A stretch of 64,000 nucleotides of DNA, taken from positions 3,865,501-3,929,500 of the forward strand of contig BQWY01000001.1 of the NCBI GenBank assembly GCA_036984305.1, in the 5' to 3' direction. The first letter of the stretch is position 1. Each line of letters begins with the position of its first letter. The position numbers and the translations under genes were made by a program. This stretch comes from Nitrospira sp. GTDB taxonomy: Bacteria; Nitrospirota; Nitrospiria; Nitrospirales; Nitrospiraceae. The notes beneath the pieces were generated by a model, which saw nothing but the letters and a program-made list of their open reading frames with translations, searched no databases and was not told the DNA's origin. Positions 19,938-29,546 of the stretch are shown here, piece by piece.

Positions 19938-21417
19938 CTCCAGACTCGCTCGCCGAGCCGCGTGGGTCGAGCGCTATGACTTCCGCCTTCGCCTCTCCGA
20001 GCGTGGGACGGTCGTCTCGCTGGGCGACGGGATCGTCTGGATCGAAGGCCTCCCGTCCGCCGCCATCGACGATCTGGTGGTGTTCGAAGAAGGCAGTCAC
20101 GCACTCGTGTTTCATCTGGGGCAACAGGTCATCGGCGGAATTCTGCTACACCAGACCGGCCAACTCACCGCCGGGACAGGAGCCCAACTGGCCGGTCTTC
20201 AGCTCAGTATCGTCGTGGGGGAGACGCTCCTTGGTCGCGTCGTCGACCCCCTCGGATTTCCGCTCGACGGATCGCCTCCCGTCGAATCCCCGACGCGGCG
20301 GCCGCTGTTCGCGCCCGCCCCTCCGATTACGGCTCGAGATTTCGTCAGTCGACCGCTGTACACCGGAAACAAAATCGTCGACATCATGATTCCCATCGGC
20401 AAAGGACAGCGCCAGCTGATCATCGGCGACAATGGCCTGGGGAAAAGTACCCTCGCGATCGACGCCATCTTGAATCAGCGCACCAAGGACGTCCGTTGCG
20501 TGTACGTCTTCATCGGACAAAAGCGGTCCGATGTGGTCCAGTGCCTTCAGACCCTACGGGCCCATGATGCGTTGGCCTATACGACGTTGGTGGTCGCCCA
20601 GGCGAGCGCACTTCCGGGGCTCAAATATCTCGCACCCTTCGCGGGATGTGCGTTGGCCGAAGCATGGATGTACGAGGGTAAAGACACGCTTATCATTTAC
20701 GACGATCTGACCATGCACGCCCAAACCTATCGGGAGCTGTCCCTCCTGCTTCGGCGGCCTCCGGGCCGGGAGGCCTACCCGGGCGACATTTTCTTCCTGC
20801 ATTCGCGTCTGCTCGAACGGTCGACGTGCTTGAGTCCCTCCAACGGAGGCGGCAGCATGACCGCCCTGCCGGTCGTCGAGACCACACAAGGGGATATCGC
20901 CGGCTACATTCCCACCAATTTGATCTCGATCACGGACGGCCAGATCTATCTGGACAGCCGGCTGTTCGCCGCCGGAACGCTTCCGGCCATCGACGTGACC
21001 AAATCCGTTTCGCGCATCGGCGGAAAGGGTCAGCACCCGAACATGAAGCGCCTGGCCGGTCGGCTGAAGCTCGAGTATCTCCAGTTTCTGGAACTCGAAC
21101 TGTTTACTCGCTTCGGCGCCCGACTCGAAGCTTCCGTCGAGGCCAAGATCGAGCGTGGGCGCTTACTGCGAGAGCTGCTCAAACAGGATCGTCTGGCGCC
21201 TCTTTCGATCGAGACGCAACTGGCCTGGCTCGTGGCCTTTCAGAAGGGGCTGTTCGACGAACTGCCTATGCCGGCCGCTCATCGAGCGATCGACAGTCTG
21301 GCCGCGCGAGTACAGGAGGGGACCTTGACCTTGGACTCGCCGGAGGACCAGTGGGTCTCGGCGCTCGAGACATGGTTCACGGAGATCGGCACACATGAGT
21401 CGGCGACGCGACATTGA
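19912..21417 (+). CDS. atpA: N-ATPase F1 alpha subunit
   Basis: A roughly 501-residue non-catalytic nucleotide-binding subunit. Motifs: [35 protein letters not shown]-loop [57 protein letters not shown], and [10 protein letters not shown] with the alpha arginine finger. Two consecutive ATGs (19912 and 19915) follow GGAGG; the longer open frame upstream lies inside atpF and is not part of the protein. It overlaps atpF by 26 bp and gamma by 23 bp, so the F1 genes are tightly coupled. Confidence 0.93.
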   Translation: MMPSRPYADSRLARRAAWVERYDFRLRLSERGTVVSLGDGIVWIEGLPSAAIDDLVVFEEGSHALVFHLGQQVIGGILLHQTGQLTAGTGAQLAGLQLSIVVGETLLGRVVDPLGFPLDGSPPVESPTRRPLFAPAPPITARDFVSRPLYTGNKIVDIMIPIGKGQRQLIIGDNGLGKSTLAIDAILNQRTKDVRCVYVFIGQKRSDVVQCLQTLRAHDALAYTTLVVAQASALPGLKYLAPFAGCALAEAWMYEGKDTLIIYDDLTMHAQTYRELSLLLRRPPGREAYPGDIFFLHSRLLERSTCLSPSNGGGSMTALPVVETTQGDIAGYIPTNLISITDGQIYLDSRLFAAGTLPAIDVTKSVSRIGGKGQHPNMKRLAGRLKLEYLQFLELELFTRFGARLEASVEAKIERGRLLRELLKQDRLAPLSIETQLAWLVAFQKGLFDELPMPAAHRAIDSLAARVQEGTLTLDSPEDQWVSALETWFTEIGTHESATRH

Positions 21418-22324
21418 CCAGCACCTGCATACCTTCGGAGAAATCGGTGGCATTCTCCGGGCGATGCGCAACATTGCGCTCATGGAAACTCAGAAGCTGG
21501 CCCGGTTTGCGACCGCCCAGCAGCAGTCCATCGACCTGATTGAAGCCGCTGCAGCCGACTTTCTGAACTGGCACCCCTTCGCGCTTGCGCGGCCGAGTCA
21601 CCGGCGCCCGCTCTATCTGCTGCTCGGCTCAGAACGGGGTTTTTGCGGGGAGTTCAACGACGCCGTCCTCGCGTCCTTTCATGAGCATGTCGCGGCCGAT
21701 CGCGGAGCCGATCCAATCTTGATTCTCGTCGGCTCTCGGCTGGCCCTTCATGCACAGGGACTACGGGGCACCATCGTTACGATACAAGGACCGTCGGTGG
21801 CGGAGGAGACCGCGGCCGTCATCGGCCGACTCGTCGAACAACTCAGGGCCCTGCACAAGACGGACGATCTCGTGTGCATCCTCGACGCCACGGTCGTCCA
21901 TCACGTCTCCACGAATCACCACTCAACCGTCATGGTGCGCCGGCCATTCTTGGGACTGAAGGACCGGGGCCCACGTCACGCCTATCCTCCAGTCCTCACC
22001 CTCACTCCCATGATGTTCGCGGCAGAGCTGGTCGATCACTACCTTTTTGCCATCCTGCACGATCTGTTGCATCGTTCGCTGTTGTCCGAAAACCAGCGTC
22101 GTGTCCGCCACATGGAACAAGCGTTGCAGCGGCTGGACGGCACGATGGCAGAGTTGACGCGCAAGCGCCATGCAGTTCGTCAGGAAGAGATTACGGAGGA
22201 GATTGAAACGATCATGCTGAGCGCCGAACTGCTCGGACAGGGTCAGACGGGGCGCCGGGCCGGCAATTCGAGGTCGCCGGGCCGAGGGAGCGTTCCACCG
22301 ACTAGGGATAGTATGATGGAGTGA
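21395..22324 (+). CDS. atpG: N-ATPase F1 gamma subunit
   Basis: A 309-residue central-stalk subunit. The N-terminal coiled coil ([30 protein letters not shown]), the Rossmann-like core with [15 protein letters not shown], and the C-terminal helix with [20 protein letters not shown] are family features. The final 50 residues form a low-complexity Arg/Ser/Gly tail. Overlap with atpA is 23 bp. It is the last gene of the operon; a cupredoxin gene follows after 150 bases. Confidence 0.88.
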   Translation: MSRRRDIDQHLHTFGEIGGILRAMRNIALMETQKLARFATAQQQSIDLIEAAAADFLNWHPFALARPSHRRPLYLLLGSERGFCGEFNDAVLASFHEHVAADRGADPILILVGSRLALHAQGLRGTIVTIQGPSVAEETAAVIGRLVEQLRALHKTDDLVCILDATVVHHVSTNHHSTVMVRRPFLGLKDRGPRHAYPPVLTLTPMMFAAELVDHYLFAILHDLLHRSLLSENQRRVRHMEQALQRLDGTMAELTRKRHAVRQEEITEEIETIMLSAELLGQGQTGRRAGNSRSPGRGSVPPTRDSMME

Positions 22325-22474
22325 CGAGCTCGCACGGGACCTGTGTCACCGAAAGGAATGGACCAGTCCGATCACCGTGTGAACGATACACGGAAAGAGG
22401 CGGAGGAAGGTGTACATTTTTCCCGGTGCCGTCGTTGGGGTTCCTCGGATCTCTTGTCGCAGAGGAGCATGCAT

Positions 22475-22918
22475 ATGCGCGTACTGCGGACCATATCCCT
22501 CGTTGGCCTCACCATTGTTGCAAGCCTTGGACTCTCGCAGAGCGTATTCGCCGACAAATTCGAAGGCGCGGTGCAACATCCGGACGTGCAACGTGTCGAA
22601 CTGCTGATCGACAATTATGCCTTCGTGCTCCCGAGGCCCATCGCACTCAGACTCGGCACGCCGACGGCACTGATCTTGCGCAACCAGGACATCGTGCGTC
22701 ACGGCCTGACCGCCCCGATGTTCGCGCAATTGAGCCTCCGCGTCGAAGGCGAAGGCATCGCGACATTTGGAAAGGGAATCGAAGGGGTACACATCGACCC
22801 GGGCAAGACGGTTGTCCTTTATTTCACACCGGAACGAGGGGGGAAGTATACATTCCAGTGCGATCTGCATCCTCAGATGAAAGGCGAACTGCTTTCCTTG
22901 GATCTTCCAGCGGCGTGA
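22475..22918 (+). CDS. Periplasmic cupredoxin
   Basis: A 147-residue exported protein: signal peptide MRVLRTISLVGLTIVASLG... with probable cleavage after FADK-like sequence, then a plastocyanin-type beta barrel. Copper ligands are readable: the early His in VRHGLTAP and the C-terminal loop FQCDLHPQMKG giving Cys129, His132 and Met135, the complete type-1 copper set. ATG 22475 is chosen because AGAGGAG lies seven bases upstream; ATG 22469 and a longer frame to 22343 are less likely. It could carry electrons between cytochromes or oxidases. The gene converges on the APS kinase gene with only three bases between them. Confidence 0.85.
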   Translation: MRVLRTISLVGLTIVASLGLSQSVFADKFEGAVQHPDVQRVELLIDNYAFVLPRPIALRLGTPTALILRNQDIVRHGLTAPMFAQLSLRVEGEGIATFGKGIEGVHIDPGKTVVLYFTPERGGKYTFQCDLHPQMKGELLSLDLPAA

Positions 22919-22921
22919 CCA

Positions 22922-23476
22922 TCATGGCGATCGATCGAGGCCCCGTGCGGCTATAAGGTACTCTCGGGTGCGTAGCACCTCGAGGATCTGCGCGGCAGCC
23001 GCTTCTGCATCGACTCGTGTCGTATCGAGCCTGACCTCCGGGGCTTCGGGAGCTTCGTACTCGACCTGTAGGCCCGGCACGGTCGCGTTGGTACCCGCCT
23101 GTCCTCCACGATAGGTTCCTTTCCGGTCGCGAGCCATACAGACTTCCAACGGGCACGCCACCTCAACTTCGAGAAAGTGTGGAATGAGGGTACGTGCCAG
23201 TGCACGGTAGCTGCGACGATGGGCAGTGGCGTCGAGAATCACGGGAACCCCATGGGCGACCAACCGGCTCCCGAAGTAGGCGAGCGCGCGATAGAACAGG
23301 TCCCGCTCCTCGGCCTGATACGTCGGCTCCGGCGTCAAGATGCTTCGAAGCGAATCGGACTCAAGCCTCTCGACGGTCAGACCGGCATCGGTCAGTTCTC
23401 GCTGGAGGACGCTCGCGATCGTGCTTTTTCCGGATGCCGGTAGGCCCGTCAGCCAGACCGCAAATGCCCGGCTCAT
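22922..23476 (-). CDS. cysC: Adenylylsulfate kinase-like protein
   Basis: A 184-residue P-loop kinase: GLPASGKST near the N-terminus, LESDSLRSIL, DATAHRRSYRALARTLIPHFLEVEVACPLEVC and ARDRKGTYR. This matches APS kinase, which phosphorylates adenosine 5'-phosphosulfate to PAPS. The canonical family has DGDNVR where this protein has ESDSLR, and no sulfate adenylyltransferase lies nearby, so a related small-molecule kinase is possible. ATG 23476 follows AAAGGAGAAG; a TTG start five codons upstream is less likely. Confidence 0.75.
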   Translation of the reverse strand: MSRAFAVWLTGLPASGKSTIASVLQRELTDAGLTVERLESDSLRSILTPEPTYQAEERDLFYRALAYFGSRLVAHGVPVILDATAHRRSYRALARTLIPHFLEVEVACPLEVCMARDRKGTYRGGQAGTNATVPGLQVEYEAPEAPEVRLDTTRVDAEAAAAQILEVLRTREYLIAARGLDRSP

Positions 23477-23593
23477 CTCTTCTCCTTTCAAAGGTTGTCA
23501 GACCCTGCCCAGTCTGTATTGTGGCGCTGCGCATGGTCGCAAGTCAGATGCCGGTAGAAATTGAGGCGCCACATCGTGGACTTACGTTCGCCT

Positions 23594-26500
23594 ATGTCGA
23601 TAATCGCCCCAGAACCACATCTCAACTTTGACGCAGAACGCTACAGGACTACAGCTTCTCCCGGCGGCGGGAGGTTTCCCACATGGCCCAATTGGATGTA
23701 CGGGCACGACACCGCAGAGATTTTCGCCGCCTTCACCGCCGCACTGGTCGTGTGCCCCCTCCTGGCACTTGGGCTGCACGACACAACTGGCATGGCCTCC
23801 CCTGCTCCCCAAGAAATTGCGCGTATCCCGATCGACGACGTGTACAGGAAGCTGGAAACCTCACCCAACGGCCTGACCTCGTCGGAGGCTGAAAAGCGGC
23901 TCCGGCAGTACGGGCCGAATCGTCTCCATACAGCGGCGCGGACAGCATGGCCCCTCCGACTGTTGCGACAGGCTACGCATTTTCTCGCTCTTTTGCTATG
24001 GATTGCCGCCGGACTGGCGATTCTAGCTGAAGTCATGAATCCCGGCAGCGGCATGTTCACGCTAGCTCTGGCGATTGTGGCAGTAATCGCCGTGAACGCG
24101 CTGTTTGCCTTCGCACAAGAATTCAGGGCTGAGCGGGCCGTCGATGCACTACACGATCTGCTTCCGACGACCACGTGGGTCATTCGCGAGGGGCGTCCCC
24201 AGCAGGTTGCCCGGCACGACATCGTTCCAGGAGATCTCCTCCTGATCGAGGAAGGAGAGCGGCTTCCGGCGGATGGTCGCCTCGTCGAAGCGCTTGCCAT
24301 GCGGGTGGATCTGGCGTCGCTGACGGGTGAAGCACGCCCGAAGGCGAGAACGACTCACATAGTGTCCGACGGCCATCTGCTCGACCTGCCCAACCTCGTC
24401 TTTGCGGGCACGACTATCCTGTCCGGGCATGGGCGTGCGGTCGTCTATGCGACGGGAATGGACACCGAATTCGGCAAACTTGCCGGTCTGGCGACGACGC
24501 TGGAGCCCGGACTGAGTCCACTGCAGCTCGAAATGGTCAAGGTCACTCGTATGATTGCAGTGTTCGCGTTGGTCATGGGCGGTCTCTTTTTCATCCTCGG
24601 CATCTCGATGAATCTTGGATTCTGGGTCAGCGCAGTCTTCGGTATCGGAATCATCGCCGCGAATGTTCCAGAAGGCTTGCTCCCAACCATGACGCTCGCG
24701 CTCGCACTCGGCAGCCAGCGCATGGCAAAGCGAAACGCCCTCATCAAGCATCTGTCTTCCGTCGAGACGCTGGGATGCACCACGGTCATCTGCACCGACA
24801 AGACCGGCACGTTGACTGAAAACCGCATGCGTGTGGAACGCGTGCATGTGGACGGTCTCGATTTAGAAGCGCGGAACGGTCTCCTGGTGATCAAGGATTC
24901 CATCCCCAACACGATAGAGCCCAGCCAACTGGGACCGATCGCGCAGGCCCTCTCACTGTGCCACACGGCAAAACGCGTTCGGCAGGCCGGAGGCCGCAGC
25001 GTATGGGTCGGGGATCCGACGGAGGTGGCTCTGCTCGAATTCGTTGACGCATACGGCCTCTCGCCTCCCGCTCCTCCGCAACGACTGGGTGAACTCCCGT
25101 TCGATGCGGATCGAAAGCGAATGACCACCCTTCATTGGATGGCGGGACAGCTCGTCGCTCACGTCAAGGGCGCACCGGAGACCGTCATTCCGCTATGTTC
25201 GCGGGCCTATGACCCGGTGGCCCCCGTCCCTATGAGCGATGCAGTGCGACAGGAACTGTTGACACACAGTCGACGGTTGGCTCAGCAGGCGTACCGTGTC
25301 CTGGCGGTCGCCGTGCGGGAAATCGAGCGAACTGATGTTGATCTCGATAGCAAAACGGTCGAACAGGACCTGGTGTTTCTTGGTCTCGTGGCCATGATAG
25401 ACCCCCCGCACCGGGAAGTCCCCGGCGCGGTGGCCCGTTGCCGCACGGCCGGAGTCCGTGTCGTCATGTTAACCGGGGATCATCCTCTGACGGCAGTCGC
25501 GCTTGCCCGGAAGATCGGCCTACTCCCTGGGACCCTCGATCCGTCAAAACCGGAGCTTGTTCCGGTGATCGAAGGGACACGCGTGGAGGTGATGAACGAC
25601 GCGGAACTGCAGGCCTTCCTGACTCCCGCCAGGCCGGGGGAAACTGAGCCACTCTTCGCACGCATGGCCCCGCGACACAAGATGCGTGTCGTATCGATGC
25701 TCAAGCGGATGGGCGAGATTGTGGCGGTCACGGGCGACGGCGTGAACGATGCACCGGCGCTCAAACAGGCGGATATCGGCATCGCGATGGGAATTGCCGG
25801 CACTGATGTGGCCAAAGAAACGGCTGATATGATTCTCCTCGACGACAACTTTGCCACGATCGTCAACGCCATCGAGGAAGGCCGTGCCGTCTATGCGAAT
25901 ATCAAGAAGTTTACGACCTACGTGCTGGCCAGCAACGTCCCGGAAATCGTGCCGTTTCTTGGATACGGCATGGTCGGATTACCGCTGGCGATTACGGTTC
26001 CGCAAATCCTGGCGGTCGACCTTGGCACGGATATGCTGCCGGCCTTGGCCCTTGGCGCCGAGCGGCCAGATCCGGGACTCATGAATGTGCCGCCACGCGC
26101 ACGATCTGCGCGTCTTGTCGATCGGTCGCTCATGCTCCGCGCATACGGCTTTTTGGGCCTGATTGAAGCGGCCTTGGCGATGGGGGCATTCTTCGGGTTC
26201 CTCTATCTCCGGGGATGGGAGTGGGGCGTGTCGCTCAACTGGTCGGATCCTCTGTATCAGGAGGCCACGACCGTCACCTTGGCCACGATCGTGGTCGCCC
26301 AGGTAGCCAACGTGTTCGCCTGTCGATCCGCGCGACAGTCCGCCCTTCGCCTCGGATTCGCGACCAACGCGCTGCTGTTTTATGGCATCGCGGCCGAGCT
26401 CGCGCTCTTACTGGCTATCGTCTACCTGCCAGCTCTTCACGTTCTGTTCGGAACCAAATCCCTGCCCATGTGGATTTGGCCGGCCTTGGCCGGCGGTGCG

Positions 26501-26626
26501 GTTTTCCTGCTGATGGCTGAGGAACTACGCAAACTCCTGCTCCGCCGGCGCCACTGGTTGGACGGACGAGCGCCCTCACCGCCCCACACGCACATTCAAG
26601 AAATCGTTCGGAAGGAGTCCCTATGA
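23594..26626 (+). CDS. P-type ATPase of the Na,K-ATPase-like (P2C) group
   Basis: About 1010 residues. It has an N-terminal cation-ATPase domain (IDDVYRKLETSPNGLTSSEA), the TGEA actuator motif, the phosphorylation site [13 protein letters not shown] and the hinge TGDGVNDAPALKQADIGIAMG. Membrane segment 4 is IIAANVPEGLLPTMTLALA and segments 5-6 include SNVPEIVPFL and VDLGTDMLPALALGAERP. The NVPEGLL and DLGTDM-PA blocks are those of Na,K/H,K-ATPases rather than Ca-ATPases (AIPEGLPA). It probably exports Na+ or another monovalent cation; no beta subunit is seen. The start is uncertain: no ribosome site is obvious, and ATG 23792 begins the conserved part. The stop overlaps the cytochrome c start (ATGA). 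Confidence 0.82.
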   Translation: MSIIAPEPHLNFDAERYRTTASPGGGRFPTWPNWMYGHDTAEIFAAFTAALVVCPLLALGLHDTTGMASPAPQEIARIPIDDVYRKLETSPNGLTSSEAEKRLRQYGPNRLHTAARTAWPLRLLRQATHFLALLLWIAAGLAILAEVMNPGSGMFTLALAIVAVIAVNALFAFAQEFRAERAVDALHDLLPTTTWVIREGRPQQVARHDIVPGDLLLIEEGERLPADGRLVEALAMRVDLASLTGEARPKARTTHIVSDGHLLDLPNLVFAGTTILSGHGRAVVYATGMDTEFGKLAGLATTLEPGLSPLQLEMVKVTRMIAVFALVMGGLFFILGISMNLGFWVSAVFGIGIIAANVPEGLLPTMTLALALGSQRMAKRNALIKHLSSVETLGCTTVICTDKTGTLTENRMRVERVHVDGLDLEARNGLLVIKDSIPNTIEPSQLGPIAQALSLCHTAKRVRQAGGRSVWVGDPTEVALLEFVDAYGLSPPAPPQRLGELPFDADRKRMTTLHWMAGQLVAHVKGAPETVIPLCSRAYDPVAPVPMSDAVRQELLTHSRRLAQQAYRVLAVAVREIERTDVDLDSKTVEQDLVFLGLVAMIDPPHREVPGAVARCRTAGVRVVMLTGDHPLTAVALARKIGLLPGTLDPSKPELVPVIEGTRVEVMNDAELQAFLTPARPGETEPLFARMAPRHKMRVVSMLKRMGEIVAVTGDGVNDAPALKQADIGIAMGIAGTDVAKETADMILLDDNFATIVNAIEEGRAVYANIKKFTTYVLASNVPEIVPFLGYGMVGLPLAITVPQILAVDLGTDMLPALALGAERPDPGLMNVPPRARSARLVDRSLMLRAYGFLGLIEAALAMGAFFGFLYLRGWEWGVSLNWSDPLYQEATTVTLATIVVAQVANVFACRSARQSALRLGFATNALLFYGIAAELALLLAIVYLPALHVLFGTKSLPMWIWPALAGGAVFLLMAEELRKLLLRRRHWLDGRAPSPPHTHIQEIVRKESL

Positions 26627-26979
26627 GACGGTTGACTCGAGTATCGATGATCGGCTGCCTGCTCGCACTCTTTGCGTGGAGCGCCGCGGGACTCGGACAG
26701 GATGGTCGCATTCGGAGCGGCCGCATGATTTATGAAGAGCATTGTTACCGTTGCCATGGGCCGAACGGGGAAGGAGACGGTCCCGACGCTGAGCGGCTCA
26801 TCGTGAAGCCGACCAACTTTCATTCCCCCGACATCCGCGCAAAGTCCGACTTTGAACTGTGGATGGCCGCCGCGTATGGGGTCGCCTATACCCCGATGCA
26901 CGGCTGGCTGATGCGCCTCCCCGAGGAGGAAATTCTTGAGGCATTGTCCTACATCAGAGAACTGGCGCCACCGAAATGA
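26623..26979 (+). CDS. Small exported c-type cytochrome
   Basis: A 118-residue monoheme cytochrome. Signal peptide (MRRLTRVSMIGCLLALFAWSAAG), heme site CYRCH near residue 42, and the probable distal-side methionine in TPMHGWLMRL; the protein ends with EALSYIRELAP. Translation is coupled to the P-type ATPase by a 4-bp overlap, an unusual partnership. A paralogue with the same YTPMHG...YIR..AP layout is at 38742-39131. It acts in the periplasm as an electron carrier or sensor; its partner is unknown. Confidence 0.87.
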   Translation: MRRLTRVSMIGCLLALFAWSAAGLGQDGRIRSGRMIYEEHCYRCHGPNGEGDGPDAERLIVKPTNFHSPDIRAKSDFELWMAAAYGVAYTPMHGWLMRLPEEEILEALSYIRELAPPK

Positions 26980-27161
26980 TCCCGCATGGTGTCACCCGAG
27001 CACACCTGTCAGGAAAAGGCACGAGCCGAACGAACGATCGGCCCACCGCCGCTGGCGTGCCGCCCATTCCCACGTCGATGAGTGTAGTTCGGCCCGCCGT
27101 GCTATAACATTGAGCGCAGGGCCACCACTCGGCATCAATGCCCGGCCAGGAGGATGTACCG

Positions 27162-28283
27162 GTGAAGCGCGACGCAAGCCAGACACTGATGATCGACAAG
27201 GGGAACTGTTATGTCTTGCTCGCCTACGATATCGGGACGTTTGTCAATCTCGACGAGGCCGATCGACGCATTACCGCCCTGAAAGAACGGGCTCGCATCC
27301 GGCACAAGCTGCGCGCCCCGGCTCACTTGGTGTACCGTCCGGCACCCTTGCGGATCACCCAGGAAACCGCCCCGATTAAAGTTTGGCACTACGCGACGCA
27401 TCCCAGCGTCGAACTCATGCTCTATGATTTTGGTGCGCTCTCCGTCATGTATCGCATTCCCATCGAAGGCGATTTCGCCGGACTGCTCGGATTGAGCGAA
27501 GCCCTCTACGACAACCCGCCATTGCTGAAGGATTCCCGCCAATGGGTCGAGCAGTTGGTATCGGCGCTCGGCGAGGCGATCGAGAAGCCGGGCATCGCCC
27601 CCGAGGTCGAGGACTACGCGGTCATGCACATCGAAGCTTCCAGCGCTCCCAATGTGCCGTTGCTGTGGAGCGAGTTCGAGCAGGAACTGGCGCAGATCCT
27701 CCGATGCGAGCGATCGGTGCTCTCGGAGCAAGAGGTCCGCGACGCCTTGGCCTGCCGCATTTCGTTCAGCCCGGAGGACATGGCCGCCGTGGACTGGAAT
27801 GCGGCCTTCTTGTTCGGAACGGAGATGGAAGACGTGCTTGCCGTTCTGGAATTCGCGAATGTCGAACTGCTCGAGATGCGCCTGCTCGATCACCAGCTGG
27901 ACAACGCGCTGGATCAGGCCTACGAGGTCGTGTCGAAACAACAGAGCCGGTGGCCGCTCCTTCGCGCGCACGAGAGCAGTTCCACCCGCATCGCGGAGAT
28001 GCAGGTCGACAGCGCGGTCCTGTTCGAACGAGTGACCAATACCCTGAAGTTGCTTGGCGACCAGTATCTCGCGCGCGTGTACCGACTCACGTCACAGCGA
28101 TTTCACTTGGAGGAATGGGACGCCAGCATCATCAGGAAGTTACAGACATTGGATAGCATTTACGGGAAAATGACGGACCGCGCCTCGAATCTGCGGATGG
28201 AAATGCTTGAATGGATCATCGTGATCCTGATCGCCATCTCCATCCTGATCTCGTTCGTCCCAATCGGTGCCATTCATTCATGA
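27162..28283 (+). CDS. RMD1/YagE-family (DUF155) protein with C-terminal membrane anchor
   Basis: A 373-residue protein. The central region (LMLYDFGALSVMYRIP, ALYDNPPLLKDSRQWVEQLV, EDYAVMHIE) and the later coiled helices (YLARVYRLTSQRFHLEEWDASIIRKLQTLDSIY) are typical of the RMD1/YagE family, whose eukaryotic members sit in mitochondria and whose bacterial role is unclear. The C-terminus has one hydrophobic segment (EWIIVILIAISILISFVPIGA). GTG 27162 is chosen because AGGAGG lies eight bases upstream; ATG 27138 is in frame but unsupported. It overlaps the following nucleotidyltransferase gene by 4 bp. Confidence 0.75.
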   Translation: MKRDASQTLMIDKGNCYVLLAYDIGTFVNLDEADRRITALKERARIRHKLRAPAHLVYRPAPLRITQETAPIKVWHYATHPSVELMLYDFGALSVMYRIPIEGDFAGLLGLSEALYDNPPLLKDSRQWVEQLVSALGEAIEKPGIAPEVEDYAVMHIEASSAPNVPLLWSEFEQELAQILRCERSVLSEQEVRDALACRISFSPEDMAAVDWNAAFLFGTEMEDVLAVLEFANVELLEMRLLDHQLDNALDQAYEVVSKQQSRWPLLRAHESSSTRIAEMQVDSAVLFERVTNTLKLLGDQYLARVYRLTSQRFHLEEWDASIIRKLQTLDSIYGKMTDRASNLRMEMLEWIIVILIAISILISFVPIGAIHS

Positions 28284-28948
28284 CGACGCACGCCGAACAG
28301 GTCATTCTCAAGGTGCTGATCGGCTCGCAGGCACACGGCTTGGCCGGAACCGGCAGCGACGCAGATTACCGAAGCGTCTTTGTCGTGCCGACCGAGGAAC
28401 TCTTCAGAGTCGGCTTCAAGCCACACGGCCCGCGCATGACCAAAGGGAGCGGCGATGAGACGGCGTGGGAAGTCGGCGTGTTCCTCAGTCTCGCGATCGA
28501 CTGTTATCCGCTGGCACTCGAAACCCTCGTCGCTCCAACGGTGTCGGCGGACGAATGGGGTCACGCTTTGCGTGAGCTGTTTCCGTCGCTCTGGTCTCCC
28601 CACCAGGCGTACGAAGCCTTTCTGTCCTACGCCCACAATCAGCGCAAGAAGTTCCTCGAAAAGAAGGATGGGCGACCGGCCAAATATGCCGCGGCCTATC
28701 TCCGAGTCCTGTACAACCTATGTGAACTGCTGGAACGCGGGAGCTTCACGGTTCGCATCCTCGACACGCCGGTTGGACCCGACGTGGCGCGGTTGAAAAC
28801 CGGGGACTATCGAATCGGAGAGGTCATCGACCTCGGCGAACGGTGGACGGAAGAGGCGGGCGCCCGTCTCGCGCGCTGCCGCCATCAGGGCAATCCCAAG
28901 GCGGTCGATGAATTCGCGATTGCACTTCGCCGCGCCTTCCTGACGTAA
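28280..28948 (+). CDS. RlaP-like nucleotidyltransferase
   Basis: A 222-residue protein. The N-terminus (VILKVLIGSQAHGLAGTGSD, then DYRSVFVVPTEELF) has the GS-x-AHGLA-x-GSDxDYRxVFV pattern of the predicted RNA-ligase-associated (RlaP/YcgL-like) nucleotidyltransferases, with Gly-Ser and acidic metal-binding residues. Downstream NQRKKFLEK and KYAAAYLRVLYNLCELL are also family features. The start overlaps the RMD1-family stop by 4 bp. No RNA ligase is adjacent, so its substrate is open: RNA repair or antitoxin-like nucleotidyl transfer are the main options. Confidence 0.72.
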   Translation: MTTHAEQVILKVLIGSQAHGLAGTGSDADYRSVFVVPTEELFRVGFKPHGPRMTKGSGDETAWEVGVFLSLAIDCYPLALETLVAPTVSADEWGHALRELFPSLWSPHQAYEAFLSYAHNQRKKFLEKKDGRPAKYAAAYLRVLYNLCELLERGSFTVRILDTPVGPDVARLKTGDYRIGEVIDLGERWTEEAGARLARCRHQGNPKAVDEFAIALRRAFLT

Positions 28949-29117
28949 CGTAGCCATTCGTAGTTGACTGGGGTACCCTCAATGCACCGGGGGCTCACCT
29001 CACCTGCGTGATACGGAAAAAGCTGGCTCGCAGTTGCTTCCGATTCCGTGCGGCACTTCCCACACTGGAAACCTGATCTGACATGGCGGGGCACAGCGGT
29101 ATTTCGGAGCGGCACCG

Positions 29118-29498
29118 TTACAGTCGTTGGACCTCTCGCTGTAATTCACGAAGCAAGCCCTGCGTGTTGGCGAATTGATTGTTGAAGATTTTCCTGGCGA
29201 CCACGAGCAAATCACCCACTAATGGGTCGCGAAGCGAGTAGCGCACAGACGATCCTTCCTTCTGCCCCAACACAATGCCTTGGGTTCGAAGCACCGCGAG
29301 TTGTTGCGAGACGATCGGCTGTTCCAGCATCAGGGCCTCCTGCAGTTCCTGCACGGTACGCGCCCCTCGGACAAGAATCTCCAGTATGCCGATCCGAATC
29401 GGGTGTGCCAATGCTCGAAAGAACTGCGCTTTGAATGACTGGAGTTCGCCGGCTGGTGCGGGCTCGCCCGACTTCTGAACTCGTTTTTTACTTGCCAC
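29118..29498 (-). CDS. ArsR/SmtB-family regulator without cysteines
   Basis: A 126-residue winged-helix repressor: FFRALAHPIRIGILEILVRG, the recognition helix region EQPIVSQQLAVLRTQGIVLGQKEG, the wing SSVRYSLRDPLV, and a C-terminal helix. No Cys is present, so the usual thiolate metal or arsenite site cannot exist. The GTG start at 29498 (VASKKRV) is preferred to ATG 29576, which would place AT-rich promoter DNA in the coding sequence. It is divergent from the dabA operon across a 48-base gap containing a palindrome, so it is the likely regulator of that operon. Confidence 0.75.
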   Translation of the reverse strand: MASKKRVQKSGEPAPAGELQSFKAQFFRALAHPIRIGILEILVRGARTVQELQEALMLEQPIVSQQLAVLRTQGIVLGQKEGSSVRYSLRDPLVGDLLVVARKIFNNQFANTQGLLRELQREVQRL

Positions 29499-29514
29499 TG
29501 TATCAGTATATAAT

Positions 29515-29540
29515 AATATTGCTATAATATAAACAATATT
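29515..29540. promoter_or_regulatory. Palindromic operator and promoter between the ArsR-family gene and dabA
   Basis: AATATTG at 29515-29521 and CAATATT at 29534-29540 are perfect 7-bp inverted arms with a 12-base AT-rich spacer. TATAAT (29523-29528), a consensus -10 hexamer for the dabA direction, lies inside the spacer. A regulator bound to the arms would cover the promoter. If that -10 is used, the dabA leader would be only about a dozen bases. The stretch is the most AT-rich in its surroundings. Confidence 0.6.
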
Positions 29541-29546
29541 AAGCCT

